From NCBI GenBank assembly GCA_016218925.1, contig JACRCR010000144.1:1-47167 (forward strand): DNA of 47,167 bases, in the 5' to 3' direction. A program made the position numbers and the translations under genes. Positions 17,986 to 27,562 of this stretch are shown in pieces. This DNA comes from Deltaproteobacteria bacterium (GTDB lineage: Bacteria; Desulfobacterota; Binatia; UBA1149; CAITLU01). The notes beneath the pieces are model-generated. The model was not told the DNA's origin. It did not search any database and saw only the letters and a list, made by a program, of their open reading frames with translations. The number at the start of each line of letters is the position of its first letter. Position 1 is the first letter of the stretch.

Positions 17986-19736
17986 CGACCGCGCCTGGCA
18001 CTGCGCTGACCGGGCTGGGGCTGCTGTGGCCGGGGCCGGCGCGCCGGCCTGGCCGAGTCCTGCCGGCTGCCGCCTGCGTCCTTGGCCGCCGCGACGTGCG
18101 CGCGCTCGACGCCGCGACCATTGCAGCCGGGACCCCGGCCCTCGACCTGATGGAGCGGGCCGGCGCGGCGATAGCCGAGGTGCTGGCCGCAGCGACCGAC
18201 GCTGCCGCAGTGCGCGTCGGCGACCGGCCGCGCCTGCTGGTGCTGGCCGGCAACGGCAACAACGCGGGCGACGGTTTCGTGGTGGCGCGCCTGCTGGCGC
18301 AGCGCGACTGGGATTGCACGGTGGCGCTGTGTACGGGCGAGCCCCGCGGGGGCGGCGAGGCTGCCGCCAATCTGGCGCGCTGGCGCGGCGACGGCGGAAA
18401 CGTGATCGACCGGGTCGCCGCCTGCGCGGAGATCGAGTCGCCAGCGACGCGGTTCGAGGTAGTGCTGGACGCGCTACTCGGCACCGGCCTGGACCGCCCG
18501 GTCGACGCTTCGCTGGCCGATCTCATCCATCGCTTGAACTCGAGACCTTGGCAGGTCTCCACCCGGCACTCTGGGTCGCCGCTCGTCGTCGCCGTCGACG
18601 TTCCGTCCGGGCTCTGCGCCGACACCGGCAGGCCGCTCGGGTGCGCCGTGCGCGCCGCGCTGACGATCGCGCTCGGGGCCTATAAGCCGGGGCTTTTCCT
18701 CGGCGAGGGGCCAGGCTACGCGGGCCGTCTGATCGGCGCCGACATCGGCCTGCGGCCGCCGTCGCAGGCTGGTCTCGAGCCGCTCGGCCTCGCGCTGGAC
18801 GCGGCCTCGAGCGCCGGGGCCCTGGCAGCGCCGTCGCCGATGGCACACAAGGGAAGCCGCGGCCATGTGCTGGTGGTTGCCGCGAGCCGCGGCAAGAGCG
18901 GGGCCGGCGTGCTGGCCGCGCGCGCGGCGCTGCGTAGCGGGGCGGGCCTGGTCACTGTGGCGGTGCCACAATCCCAGCAGCCGATCGTGGCTGCGTCGCT
19001 ACCCGAGGCCATGACGGCCACATTGGCCGAGGACGAAGCCGGTGCTTTTTCAGTCGCTTGCCTGGACAGACTCCAAGAGTTGATCGAGATCGCGGACAGC
19101 GTCGTGTTCGGGCCGGGGGTGGGCACCGGAGAGGGCGCGGCAGCGGTGCTGCGCAGCATCCTGGCGAAGACACGAGGTCCGGTCGTCCTCGATGCCGACG
19201 CGCTCAACCTGGCGGCGCGGCTCGGCAGCGAGCGCCGCAGGCTCCTGGCCGGCAGGGTCTCGAGGATGCTGGGCCCGGTGATAGTCACCCCTCACCCCGG
19301 AGAGATGGGCAGATTGCTCTCGATGACCGCTGCCGAAGTTCAGGCATCGCGTCTGGAACTGGCGGTCAACCTGGCGAAATCCGAAGGCTGCGTAGTGGTT
19401 CTAAAGGGAGCCGGGACGATCATCACGGATGGCGCGCGGGCGGCCTTCAACACCAGCGGCAACGCAGGCATGGCAACCGCCGGCATGGGCGACGTGCTCG
19501 CGGGCGTGGTCGCGGCGCTCGCGGCTCGCTGCCCGGACGTACTCGACGCGGCTTGCCTGGCGGCATACGCGCACGGCCTGGCGGGTGACATCTGCGCCGG
19601 GGCTCGCGCGGGCGGCCGCGCGACGACGCGGCGACCCGGCGCCCGCGTCTGCGCCTCGCGCCCGGTGGCAGGGTTCCTTGCCGGAGAAGTAGCCGACGCG
19701 CTGCCCGCGGCGCTAGCCGAGATCTGCGCGTGGTAG
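17982..19736 (+). CDS. nnr: Bifunctional NAD(P)H-hydrate epimerase / ADP-dependent dehydratase
   Basis: This enzyme repairs NADH and NADPH damaged by hydration. The N-terminal epimerase domain (YjeF_N, about residues 35-255) shows LVLAGNGNNAGDGFVVARLL and the DALLGTGL and VDVPSGL motifs. The C-terminal kinase-fold dehydratase (about 285-575) shows HKGSRGHVLVVA, GPGVGTG, LDADALN, TPHPGEMGRL and GNAGMATAGMGDVLAG, the ATP/ADP site. At 584 residues it is somewhat longer than typical fusions of about 500: an Ala/Gly/Pro-rich N-terminal stretch of about 35 residues precedes the epimerase, and there is a low-complexity Arg/Ala-rich segment near 545. ATG 17982 overlaps the pdxJ stop, which supports the start. 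Confidence 0.95.
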   Translation: MTTAPGTALTGLGLLWPGPARRPGRVLPAAACVLGRRDVRALDAATIAAGTPALDLMERAGAAIAEVLAAATDAAAVRVGDRPRLLVLAGNGNNAGDGFVVARLLAQRDWDCTVALCTGEPRGGGEAAANLARWRGDGGNVIDRVAACAEIESPATRFEVVLDALLGTGLDRPVDASLADLIHRLNSRPWQVSTRHSGSPLVVAVDVPSGLCADTGRPLGCAVRAALTIALGAYKPGLFLGEGPGYAGRLIGADIGLRPPSQAGLEPLGLALDAASSAGALAAPSPMAHKGSRGHVLVVAASRGKSGAGVLAARAALRSGAGLVTVAVPQSQQPIVAASLPEAMTATLAEDEAGAFSVACLDRLQELIEIADSVVFGPGVGTGEGAAAVLRSILAKTRGPVVLDADALNLAARLGSERRRLLAGRVSRMLGPVIVTPHPGEMGRLLSMTAAEVQASRLELAVNLAKSEGCVVVLKGAGTIITDGARAAFNTSGNAGMATAGMGDVLAGVVAALAARCPDVLDAACLAAYAHGLAGDICAGARAGGRATTRRPGARVCASRPVAGFLAGEVADALPAALAEICAW

Positions 19737-20254
19737 CGCAGGCCGACGCCTGCGCAAAGAGTCCGCAGATCAGCGTCGAGACCCACAGCGAGGAGGAGAC
19801 CGAGGCGCTCGGCCGCAGCCTCGGCGCCGCGCTTGGCACCGGCGCGGTTGTGGCGGTGTCGGGCCCGCTCGGCGCCGGCAAGACGGTGCTTGCGCGTGGC
19901 CTCGCCTGCGGCCTGGGCATCGATCCGCGCGACGTCGTCAGCCCTTCGTTCGTCTATCTGGTCGAGTACGACGAAGGGCGCCTGCCTTTCGTCCACGCCG
20001 ACCTGTACCGCCTCGGCAATCTGCCCGATCGTGAGGCCGAGAGCGTCTACGAAAGCATCGGCCTCAACGCCGCAATCGCGAGCGGCGCGGTGGTGTTCGT
20101 CGAGTGGTGGGAGCACTACGCGGGGCCGCCACCGGCCGCAGTGGTGCGCGTTGAACTGGTGCCCGGAACCGGCAACACTCGCACCATCAACTTGGAATTT
20201 TCGGGCGTTGGGTTGGAGGCCGCCAGGCTGGCGGTAGCGCTGCGGCGCGCCTGA
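19730..20254 (+). CDS. tsaE: tRNA threonylcarbamoyladenosine biosynthesis protein TsaE
   Basis: TsaE is the P-loop ATPase that cycles the TsaD/TsaB complex making the t6A37 modification on ANN-decoding tRNAs. The 174-residue protein has Walker A GPLGAGKT, the switch motif SPSFVYLVEY, the HADLYRL segment and VEWWEHY near the C-terminal half, all typical. GTG 19730 overlaps the nnr stop by seven bases; the first 14 or so residues precede the conserved domain, so a slightly later start is possible. A tsaE-nnr pairing is common in bacteria. tsaD and tsaB are not in this window. Confidence 0.93.
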   Translation: MVAQADACAKSPQISVETHSEEETEALGRSLGAALGTGAVVAVSGPLGAGKTVLARGLACGLGIDPRDVVSPSFVYLVEYDEGRLPFVHADLYRLGNLPDREAESVYESIGLNAAIASGAVVFVEWWEHYAGPPPAAVVRVELVPGTGNTRTINLEFSGVGLEAARLAVALRRA

Positions 20255-20266
20255 TTCAGGACTGAC

Positions 20267-21520
20267 ATGGCAGAAAGACTACGGATCGTCCAGAAGTACG
20301 GCGGCACCTCTGTTGGCAGCCCCGATCGGATCCGCGCCGTCGCGGCCCGCATCAAGCGTTCCTACGACCAGGGACACCAGATCGCGGTGGTCTCGTCGGC
20401 GATGTCCGGCGAAACCAACCGCCTGATCGCTTTGGCGAAGGATATCTCGCCGAACCCGCTGCCGCGCGAACTCGACTCGCTGGTGAGCACCGGCGAGCAG
20501 GTAGCATGCGCGCTGGTGGCGATGGCGCTGGCCGACATCGGTGTGCCGGCGGTGTCGCTGCTCGGCCATCAGATTCGCATCCAGACCGACTCGTCGTTCG
20601 GACGCGCGCGCATCCGCTCGATCGACGTCTCGCGCATCGAGCAGGCTTTCGCCGAGCGGCAAGTCGCGATCGTCGCCGGCTTCCAGGGTGTGGACGAGAA
20701 CCTCAACATCACCACGCTGGGGCGCGGCGGCTCCGATACCTCTGGAGTTGCGCTGGCCGCGGCCCTGAAAGCTGACGTCTGCGAGATCCTCACCGACGTC
20801 ACCGGTGTCTACACCACCGACCCTCGGGTCTGTCCGGACGCGCGCAAACTCGACCGCATCTCGTATGACGAGATGTTGGAACTGGCCAGCCTCGGCGCCA
20901 AGGTATTGCAGATCCGTTCGGTGGAGATCGCCAAGCGGTACCAGGTGCCGGTTCACGTGCGCTCGAGCTTCGACGACAGCGAAGGAACCTGGGTGGTTCC
21001 GGAGGAAAAGAAGATGGAAGAGATTCTCGTTTCGGGTGTTGCGTTCGAGCGCGATCAGGCAAAGGTGACTCTCGAAGGCGTCCCCGACAGTCCGGGCCTG
21101 GCGGCATCGATCTTCGTGCCGTTGTCGGAGGCCGGCATCGTTATCGACATGATCGTCCAGAACGTCGGTGTGGAAGGCCGCACCGATCTCACGTTCACAG
21201 TGCCGCAAGGCGATCTCGCCGCGACCAAGACCATCTGCGAAAGGATCGTTTCGGGAATCGGCGCGCGCGGCGTCAAAGCCAGCCCCAACGTCGCGAAAGT
21301 GTCGGTGGTCGGGCTCGGCATGCGCAACCACGCCGGTGTGGCAGCGCGCATGTTCGAGGTGCTCGCCCAGGAGGGCATCAACATCAAGATGATCTCGACA
21401 TCGGAGATCAAGATTTCGGTGATCGTCGACGCAGACAAGGTCGACCAGGCGGTTCGCGCGCTTCACTCGGCGTTTCTCGGCCCGAACGCGCGGTCACTCG
21501 AGTCACCGCAGGGCGCATGA
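20267..21520 (+). CDS. lysC: Aspartate kinase
   Basis: Aspartate kinase phosphorylates aspartate, the first step to lysine, threonine, methionine and (through threonine) isoleucine. The 417-residue protein has the kinase core with KYGGTSVG at residues 10-17, the aspartate-binding TTLGRGGSDT motif and the GVYTTDPR loop, and two C-terminal ACT domains (about residues 265-410). This is the single-function allosteric type, so lysine and/or threonine feedback is expected. ATG 20267 follows AGGA at 20257-20260. The stop overlaps the start of cimA (ATGA), coupling entry into the aspartate family with an isoleucine-pathway enzyme. Confidence 0.96.
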   Translation: MAERLRIVQKYGGTSVGSPDRIRAVAARIKRSYDQGHQIAVVSSAMSGETNRLIALAKDISPNPLPRELDSLVSTGEQVACALVAMALADIGVPAVSLLGHQIRIQTDSSFGRARIRSIDVSRIEQAFAERQVAIVAGFQGVDENLNITTLGRGGSDTSGVALAAALKADVCEILTDVTGVYTTDPRVCPDARKLDRISYDEMLELASLGAKVLQIRSVEIAKRYQVPVHVRSSFDDSEGTWVVPEEKKMEEILVSGVAFERDQAKVTLEGVPDSPGLAASIFVPLSEAGIVIDMIVQNVGVEGRTDLTFTVPQGDLAATKTICERIVSGIGARGVKASPNVAKVSVVGLGMRNHAGVAARMFEVLAQEGINIKMISTSEIKISVIVDADKVDQAVRALHSAFLGPNARSLESPQGA

Positions 21521-23157
21521 AGCGACGCAAGGTCGAGATCTACGACACCACGCTGCGCGACGGCACGCAGGGCGAAGGCATCAACTACACGGTCCGCGAC
21601 AAGCTCGCGGTGGCGCAGAAGCTCGACGACCTCGGCGTAAGCGTGATCGAAGGCGGGTGGCCGGGATCCAACCCGCGCGACGCCGCTTTCTTCGAAGGCA
21701 TCCGCAAGATCCGCCTGCGCAGCGCCACCATTGCGGCGTTCGGTTCGACCGTGCGCCCGGGCAAAGCCCCGTCGGCCGATGCCAACCTGCGCGCGCTGCT
21801 GGAAGCCGAGACGCCGGTCGTCACCATCGTCGCCAAGACCTGGGACTTCCACGTCCGCGAAGACCTCCGCATCGAACTCGACGAGAATCTCGAGCTGATT
21901 TCCAAGACCATCGCGTTTCTGAAGAAGCGGGTGGAGCGCGTCATCCTCGACGCCGAACATTTCTTCGACGGCTTCGCGGCCGATGGCGAGTATGCACTGG
22001 CGTGCCTGCGTGCGGCGGCCGACGCCGGCGTCGATCTGCTGTGCCTGTGCGACACGCGCGGCGGCTCGCTGCCCGCGGCGATCGGCGACGCTACGCGAGC
22101 CGCGCTGGCACTGGCTGTGCCGGTGGGCATCCATTGCCACGACGACTCGGGGCTGGCGGTGGCCAACTCGCTGGCTGCGGTGGAAGCCGGAGCCGTTCAG
22201 GTTCAGGGCACCATCAACGGCTTCGGCGAGCGTTGCGGCAACGCCAACCTGTGCACGCTGATCCCGGATCTGCAGCTCAAGATGAACTATCGCTGCCTGG
22301 ACCCGCAGCAACTCCAGCGCCTCACCGAGGTGTCGCGTTTCTGCGCCGAACTCGCCAACGTCGAACTCGAGCGGCGTCTGCCGTACGTCGGGCGCGCGGC
22401 GTTCGCCCACAAGGGTGGCCTGCACGTGGCGGCGGTGCGCAAGAACCGCGCGACCTACGAACACATCGACCCGGCGCTGCTCGGCAACGAGCAGCGAGTG
22501 CTGGTCTCGGACCTGTCCGGACGCAGCAACGTGGTGTCCAAGGCCGAGCAGTTCGGCATCGATGTCGAGGGTCGTCATGACGAGCTGGCGTCGTTGCTGA
22601 GCCACTTGAAGGATCTCGAACACTCGGGCTTCCAGTTCGAGGGAGCCGACGCTTCCTTCGAGTTGTTGATGCGCAAAAACCTCCATCCCTTCCAGCGCTT
22701 CTTCAAGCTGGTGGGATTTCGCGTCATCGACGAGAAGCGCTCCGACGAGGGCGACACCGGCTGCGAAGCCACGGTGATGATCGAAGGCCCCGACGGTGTG
22801 GTCGAACACACGGCGGCGCAGGGCAACGGTCCGGTCAACGCGCTCGACCGCGCTCTGCGCAAGGCGCTGACCAAGTTCTATCCGTCGATCGAGAAGCTGC
22901 AGCTCCACGATTACAAGGTGCGGGTCCTGGACGGCCAGGCGGGCACCGAAAGCCGCGTCCGGGTGCTCATCGAATCCGGTGACGGCGAGGATCGCTGGGG
23001 CACGGTGGGCGTCTCGCACAACGTCGTCGAAGCCAGTTGGCAGGCACTGGTCGACAGTGTCGTTTACAAGCTGCTGAAGGACGAGAGGATCGGAGCTCGC
23101 AAGCCCGGCGCGGCGCGGCGCGCCAAGCCGATTCGCGCGCGGCGAGGCGCCGCCTAG
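21517..23157 (+). CDS. cimA: (R)-citramalate synthase
   Basis: CimA condenses pyruvate and acetyl-CoA to citramalate, opening the threonine-independent route to 2-oxobutyrate and isoleucine. The 546-residue protein has the HMGL-type TIM barrel with DTTLRDGTQ near the N-terminus, the metal-binding HCHDDSGLAVANS segment and GTINGFGERCGNANL. It ends in a LeuA-type dimerisation/allosteric domain. The close relative 2-isopropylmalate synthase (LeuA) is the alternative. The DTTLRDGTQGEGI motif, the length and the position directly after lysC, as in Geobacter-type clusters, favour CimA. The C-terminal 15 residues are very basic. Start ATG 21517 overlaps the lysC stop. Confidence 0.9.
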   Translation: MKRRKVEIYDTTLRDGTQGEGINYTVRDKLAVAQKLDDLGVSVIEGGWPGSNPRDAAFFEGIRKIRLRSATIAAFGSTVRPGKAPSADANLRALLEAETPVVTIVAKTWDFHVREDLRIELDENLELISKTIAFLKKRVERVILDAEHFFDGFAADGEYALACLRAAADAGVDLLCLCDTRGGSLPAAIGDATRAALALAVPVGIHCHDDSGLAVANSLAAVEAGAVQVQGTINGFGERCGNANLCTLIPDLQLKMNYRCLDPQQLQRLTEVSRFCAELANVELERRLPYVGRAAFAHKGGLHVAAVRKNRATYEHIDPALLGNEQRVLVSDLSGRSNVVSKAEQFGIDVEGRHDELASLLSHLKDLEHSGFQFEGADASFELLMRKNLHPFQRFFKLVGFRVIDEKRSDEGDTGCEATVMIEGPDGVVEHTAAQGNGPVNALDRALRKALTKFYPSIEKLQLHDYKVRVLDGQAGTESRVRVLIESGDGEDRWGTVGVSHNVVEASWQALVDSVVYKLLKDERIGARKPGAARRAKPIRARRGAA

Positions 23158-23173
23158 TACGGCCCCGAACGTG

Positions 23174-24313
23174 ATGCACGGCTACTTCGACTACACCGCG
23201 AGCAGTATGCTGCGGCCCGAGGCCGCGGCAGCACTCGAGGAATGGACCCGCCGCGGCGGCGCCAACCCCTCCAGCATGCACCAGCGTGGGCGCCAGGCGC
23301 GCCTGGCTCTGGAGGATGCCCGCCGCGCTGTGGCCGAGCTGGTAGGCGCCGCGCCGCGCCAGGTGATCTTCACGTCTGGCGCGACCGAGTCGAACAACAC
23401 CGTGATGCGCGCGATGGCCGCGGTCTCGCCACCGCGACGCCTGGTGCTGTCGGGCCTCGAGCATCACTCCATCGTCGCCACTGCCGAAGACCTGGAACGC
23501 GCCGGAACCGCCGTCACGCGCGTTCGCGTCGCTTCCGACGGCAACGTGGACGCTCGCGAACTCGCCGGCGTCACCGCGAAGTCGCCGTGCGTGGTTGCGC
23601 TCGGTTGGGCCAACGGCGAGACCGGACACGTCACCGATGTGGCCGAAGTCGTCGCGGCCTGCGCTGCGGGAACCATCCTGCTTCTCGATGCCGCGCAGGC
23701 CGCAGGACGCATTCCGGTTTCTCTCGCTCCGGGAATCGACGCGCTGGCGATGTCCGCGCACAAGTTCGGCGCGCCGCCGGGCATCGGCGCGCTGGTGCTG
23801 TCGGATCGCCTGCGCGGCCAGCTTCACCCGCTGCTCACCGGCGGTCCCCAGGAGTGGGGGCTGCGCGCCGGAACTCCCAACGTGGCAGGCGCGATGGCCA
23901 CGGGAGCCGCGGCGCACGCGGCGGCGGCGTCGATGGATTGCGAGGCCGCCCGGCTGCGCGGCCTGCGCGAGCGGCTCTGGACGCTGGTGAGCCAGCCGAG
24001 CGACGACTTGCTGCGCATCACGCCGCCGGAGGGACTTCCAAACACGCTTACGCTGGCGGTGGCAGGCGCTTCGTCGGATTCGCTGATCGCGGCGCTGGAC
24101 CTGGCCGGCTTCTGCGTGTCGGCAGGCTCGGCCTGTGCGGCGGGCTCTCCCGAGCCTTCGCACGTGGTCACCGCGCTCGGCATCGAGCCGCGCTATCGCA
24201 GCGGCATTCTCCGCATCAGCATGGGCTGGGCAACCGAGCCCGGCGCGGTCGACGAACTCGCAGCGGCGTTGCTGGTCGCGATCCGCCGCGCCAAGGCGGC
24301 AGCGGCGGCATGA
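23174..24313 (+). CDS. Cysteine desulfurase (NifS/IscS type)
   Basis: This PLP enzyme removes sulfur from cysteine as a protein persulfide. The 379-residue chain (ATG 23174; a GTG one codon upstream is possible) shows the TSGATESNN phosphate/PLP motif, His98 in LEHHSI, the PLP lysine Lys197 in [10 protein letters not shown], and the mobile catalytic loop with Cys321 in [16 protein letters not shown]. The usual GGGQE(R)G segment reads GGPQEWG here. There is no iscU, iscR or nifU beside it. It overlaps mnmA, so the likely main job is feeding sulfur to tRNA 2-thiolation, perhaps also to Fe-S clusters such as that of the downstream mtaB product. Confidence 0.94.
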   Translation: MHGYFDYTASSMLRPEAAAALEEWTRRGGANPSSMHQRGRQARLALEDARRAVAELVGAAPRQVIFTSGATESNNTVMRAMAAVSPPRRLVLSGLEHHSIVATAEDLERAGTAVTRVRVASDGNVDARELAGVTAKSPCVVALGWANGETGHVTDVAEVVAACAAGTILLLDAAQAAGRIPVSLAPGIDALAMSAHKFGAPPGIGALVLSDRLRGQLHPLLTGGPQEWGLRAGTPNVAGAMATGAAAHAAAASMDCEAARLRGLRERLWTLVSQPSDDLLRITPPEGLPNTLTLAVAGASSDSLIAALDLAGFCVSAGSACAAGSPEPSHVVTALGIEPRYRSGILRISMGWATEPGAVDELAAALLVAIRRAKAAAAA

Positions 24314-25512
24314 GCGACTTCGCGTCCCAGCCTGAGCGCGGCGCGCGAGTGGTGGTCGCGATGAGCGGTGGCGTCGACAGCTCGGTGGCGGCGTCGCTGC
24401 TGGTCGAGCAGGGCTACGAGGTCGTCGGCATCTCGCTGCGCCTGGCCGAGGAACGGCCTGGCGGGGCCTCGAGCGGCTGCTGCAGCCTCGAGGATTTCCA
24501 CGACGCCGGCCGTGTCGCGCAGCGGCTCGGCATTGCGCACTACGTCTTCGACATGCGCCGCGAGTTCCGCGCCTCCGTCATCGAACCGTTCGTCGCCGAG
24601 TATCTGGCAGGCCGAACGCCGAGCCCCTGTGTACTGTGCAACCGCACCGTCAAATTCGGCAGTCTTCGCCGGCGCGCGGCCGAACTCGGAGCCGACTGGA
24701 TCGCCACCGGCCACTACGCGCGGCGCGGATTCGAGAACGGCCTGATGCGCCTGCGCTGCGGTCGCGACCCTGGCAAGGACCAATCCTACTTCCTGTTCGA
24801 ACTCGACCAGCACGCTCTGGCGCACACGTTGTTCCCGGTGGGCGACATGACCAAGGATGCGGTGCGTGCATACGCTGCCGGCCGCGGTATCGTCACCGCC
24901 GACAAGACCGACAGCCAGGAGATCTGTTTCGTTCCCGACGGCCGCTATGCCGATTTCGTCGAGAGCCAGGTCGGCACCCGCGTCCGACCCGGCGCGTTGA
25001 TCGACGCCGAGGGCAGGGTGGTGGGAGCCCACCGCGGTGTGCAACGCTTTACCATCGGCCAGCGCCGCGGCCTCGGACTCAGCCATGACCAGCCGCTCTA
25101 CGTGTCTGCCATCGACGCCGGCACCGGCAACGTCACGGTCGGCGTCAGGAGCGACCTGCAGCGAGCAGGCCTCGTCGCCCGCGACGTGGTGTGGACTAGC
25201 GGCGCAGCCGAGCCCAAAGGCGCCCGCTTCCACGCGCGCATCCGCTATCGTCACCGCGGCGCGGCCGCGACACTGAGGTCGTTGGCGAATTCGCCGTGCG
25301 CCGACGAGAGCGCACGCGGCGTCGATGCCGACGATCCTCGCACCGACGCGACTCGCGCCGAAATCATCTTCGACGAACCGCAGGAGGCGGTGACGGCCGG
25401 CCAGGCGGTGGTCTTCTATCGCGGCGACGAAGTGATCGGCGGCGGCTGGATCGAGCGCGCACTGCCGCTCGCACAAGCACCGGCGCAGCAGGAGGTGACG
25501 GCGTGCGCGTAG
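24310..25512 (+). CDS. mnmA: tRNA-specific 2-thiouridylase MnmA
   Basis: MnmA thiolates U34 of Lys, Glu and Gln tRNAs using ATP and persulfide sulfur. The 400-residue protein (ATG overlapping the desulfurase stop) has PP-loop MSGGVDSS (18-25), the sulfur-transfer Cys107 in SPCVLCN with a second Cys206 in DSQEICFV, the ATGHYA motif and the GQRRGLG segment. A stretch of about 25 residues near residue 340 ([12 protein letters not shown] onward), rich in Asp, Ala and Thr, looks like an insertion in the C-terminal beta barrel. Genetic coupling to a cysteine desulfurase makes a complete sulfur-donor/acceptor pair. Confidence 0.96.
   Translation: MSDFASQPERGARVVVAMSGGVDSSVAASLLVEQGYEVVGISLRLAEERPGGASSGCCSLEDFHDAGRVAQRLGIAHYVFDMRREFRASVIEPFVAEYLAGRTPSPCVLCNRTVKFGSLRRRAAELGADWIATGHYARRGFENGLMRLRCGRDPGKDQSYFLFELDQHALAHTLFPVGDMTKDAVRAYAAGRGIVTADKTDSQEICFVPDGRYADFVESQVGTRVRPGALIDAEGRVVGAHRGVQRFTIGQRRGLGLSHDQPLYVSAIDAGTGNVTVGVRSDLQRAGLVARDVVWTSGAAEPKGARFHARIRYRHRGAAATLRSLANSPCADESARGVDADDPRTDATRAEIIFDEPQEAVTAGQAVVFYRGDEVIGGGWIERALPLAQAPAQQEVTACA
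25490..25498 (+). promoter_or_regulatory. Perfect SD (AGGAGGTGA) inside the end of mnmA, for mtaB
   Basis: AGGAGGTGA is fully complementary to the 16S rRNA 3' end. It lies inside the last codons of mnmA with GTG 25503 four bases after it. It fixes the mtaB start and suggests efficient re-initiation. Confidence 0.85.
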
Positions 25513-26846
25513 CGCTGGCCACTCTGGGCTGCAAGGTCAACCAGTACGACAGCGCCGTCATCGACCGACTGGTGGGCGAGAAGGGCTGGAGCCGGGTGGA
25601 CTTCTCGCAGCAGGCCGATGCTTACGTGGTCAACTCGTGCACCGTGACCGACCGTGCCGACGGCGATGCGCGACGGCTCGCCCGGCGCGCGCGGCGTACC
25701 AACCCGGCGGCGCGCGTCATCATGACCGGCTGCTACGCCCAGGTGAGCCCCGCGAGCGTCGCCGAACTCGACTACGTCGACTACGTCATCGGGCTGGAGC
25801 GGCTGGAGGATCTGCTGCGGGCGCTGGAAGGCGAACTCGAGACCACCACCTGCGTCTCGGATCTGCGTCGCAGCACCGGCATCGCCACGCTCGGCATCTC
25901 GACTTTTCCGGGGCGCACGCGCGCGTTCGTCAAGGTGCAGGAAGGCTGCGATCTGTTCTGCACCTTCTGCATCGTTCCGGTGGCCCGTGGGCCCAGCCGC
26001 AGCGTCGGCGTCGGCGCAGTGCTCGAGGAGATCGACAAACTGGCCGCGTCGGGCTTTCGCGAAGTGGTGCTGACCGGGGTGCACCTGGGCGGCTACGGCG
26101 CCGACCTCGTCCCAGTGTGCGACCTCGCCTCGCTGCTCGCGCGCATTGCCGACGCCAAGCCGCGCCTGCGAATCCGCATCAGTTCGGTCGACCCTCCCGA
26201 ACTGAGCGAGCGTCTGCTCGACGTCGTCGCCGACGGCTCGGTATTCTGTCCGCACTTCCACGTACCCGTGCAGTCGGGCAGCGACACCGTGCTGGCGCGC
26301 ATGATGCGGCGCTACACCAGCGACGAAGCAGCCGACGCCCTGGCCAGGCTCCGCCGGCGCCTGCCCGACGTCTGTATCGGCACCGACCTCGTTACCGGCT
26401 TCCCGGCCGAGAGCGAGCAGGAGTTCGAAGAGACGCTCGCGTTCGTTCGCAGGGCGGGCATTTCCTACCTGCACGTGTTTCCGTATTCGCAGCGCACCTC
26501 GACCTCGGCCGCCAAGCGCTGGCAGCCGTTGCCCGACGCCGTCGTGCACGATCGGGCGCGGCAACTACGCCAGCTCGACGGCGAGTTGCGCAGCGCCTAT
26601 CACCGGCGTTTCGTCGGCCGCACGGTGGAGGTGCTGTTCGAGCACGAGCGCGACGCGACCAGCGGCCGTCTCAAGGGCTACTCTCAGCACTACCTGCCGG
26701 TTCATTGCGACGGCGGCGACGATCGGATCGGAAACATCGTCGCGGTGCGCATCGGCAGCGCCGACGGCAGGCATCTGCGCGGAGAGTTCGCGGCTACACG
26801 GGTCGCGGCGCCACGCGGCATTACTCTCGTGGAGGCCGGCGCGTGA
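25503..26846 (+). CDS. mtaB: tRNA t6A37 methylthiotransferase MtaB (radical SAM)
   Basis: This radical SAM enzyme converts t6A37 to ms2t6A37 in lysine tRNA. The 447-residue protein has the N-terminal UPF0004 domain with three cluster cysteines ([24 protein letters not shown]), the radical SAM motif CDLFCTFC, the GVHLGGYG segment and a C-terminal TRAM-type RNA-binding domain. [10 protein letters not shown] separates MtaB from MiaB and RimO fairly well. GTG 25503 follows a perfect SD and overlaps mnmA by ten bases. It acts on the t6A made by the TsaE-containing pathway encoded upstream. Confidence 0.93.
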   Translation: MRVALATLGCKVNQYDSAVIDRLVGEKGWSRVDFSQQADAYVVNSCTVTDRADGDARRLARRARRTNPAARVIMTGCYAQVSPASVAELDYVDYVIGLERLEDLLRALEGELETTTCVSDLRRSTGIATLGISTFPGRTRAFVKVQEGCDLFCTFCIVPVARGPSRSVGVGAVLEEIDKLAASGFREVVLTGVHLGGYGADLVPVCDLASLLARIADAKPRLRIRISSVDPPELSERLLDVVADGSVFCPHFHVPVQSGSDTVLARMMRRYTSDEAADALARLRRRLPDVCIGTDLVTGFPAESEQEFEETLAFVRRAGISYLHVFPYSQRTSTSAAKRWQPLPDAVVHDRARQLRQLDGELRSAYHRRFVGRTVEVLFEHERDATSGRLKGYSQHYLPVHCDGGDDRIGNIVAVRIGSADGRHLRGEFAATRVAAPRGITLVEAGA

Positions 26847-27562
26847 GCGGCAGGAACCTGCAAGCCACCGCCCACGACGACCTCGGCGACTTGGAGGCCG
26901 CGCTGGACTATCGGTTCCGCGACCGCAAGCTGCTCGAACGCGCGCTGCTGCACAGCTCGGCGGCCGGAGAGCAGTCACTGCCGAGCAACCAGACGATGGA
27001 GTTCCTCGGCGATGCGGTAGTGGACCTGGCGGTCTCGGACATTCTCTTCGGAATGCATCCCGACAGTGACGAAGGCGGGCTCACCCGCATTCGCGCGGCA
27101 CTGGTCAGCGCTCGCGGCCTCTCGCACATCGCGCGAAGTCTCGATCTGGGGCGGTGGCTGCGTCTGGGCCGTGGCGAGGAACGCAGCGGCGGGCGTTCCA
27201 AGGCCAAGATCCTCGCCGACAGTTACGAGGCGATCATCGCCGCGGTGTTCCTGGACGGCGGATACGAAACCGCGCGCCGCGTGGTCAAGCACACCTTCGG
27301 TGAGGATCTCGGTCGCGCCAACCCGGCCGGCTGCGACTACAAGACCGCACTTCAGGAACTCACCCAGGAACTCTATCGGACCACACCGCGCTACGCCGTC
27401 GTATCGCTGACGGGGCCCGACCACGCACGCCGCTTCGAAGTCGAGATCCGCCTCGACGGCGAGGTGATCGCCCGCGGCGAAGGACCCAATCGCAAGAGCG
27501 CCGAACAGATGGCCGCACGCATCGCCGTCGAAAGCCTGCAAGGAAACACTCCCATTGAATGA
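26843..27562 (+). CDS. rnc: Ribonuclease III
   Basis: RNase III cuts double-stranded RNA and processes the rRNA precursor and some mRNAs. The 239-residue protein (GTG overlapping the mtaB stop, with GGAGG upstream) has the catalytic signature MEFLGDAVVDL with Glu53 and Asp57. Asp126 and Glu129 sit in ADSYEAIIAAVFLDGGY, and a C-terminal double-stranded RNA-binding domain contains GPNRKSAEQMAARIA. The usual first residues of the signature (NERLEFLGD) read NQTMEFLGD here, a mild change outside the catalytic acids. It precedes era, the classic rnc-era pair linking rRNA cleavage and 30S maturation. Confidence 0.96.
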   Translation: MSGRNLQATAHDDLGDLEAALDYRFRDRKLLERALLHSSAAGEQSLPSNQTMEFLGDAVVDLAVSDILFGMHPDSDEGGLTRIRAALVSARGLSHIARSLDLGRWLRLGRGEERSGGRSKAKILADSYEAIIAAVFLDGGYETARRVVKHTFGEDLGRANPAGCDYKTALQELTQELYRTTPRYAVVSLTGPDHARRFEVEIRLDGEVIARGEGPNRKSAEQMAARIAVESLQGNTPIE

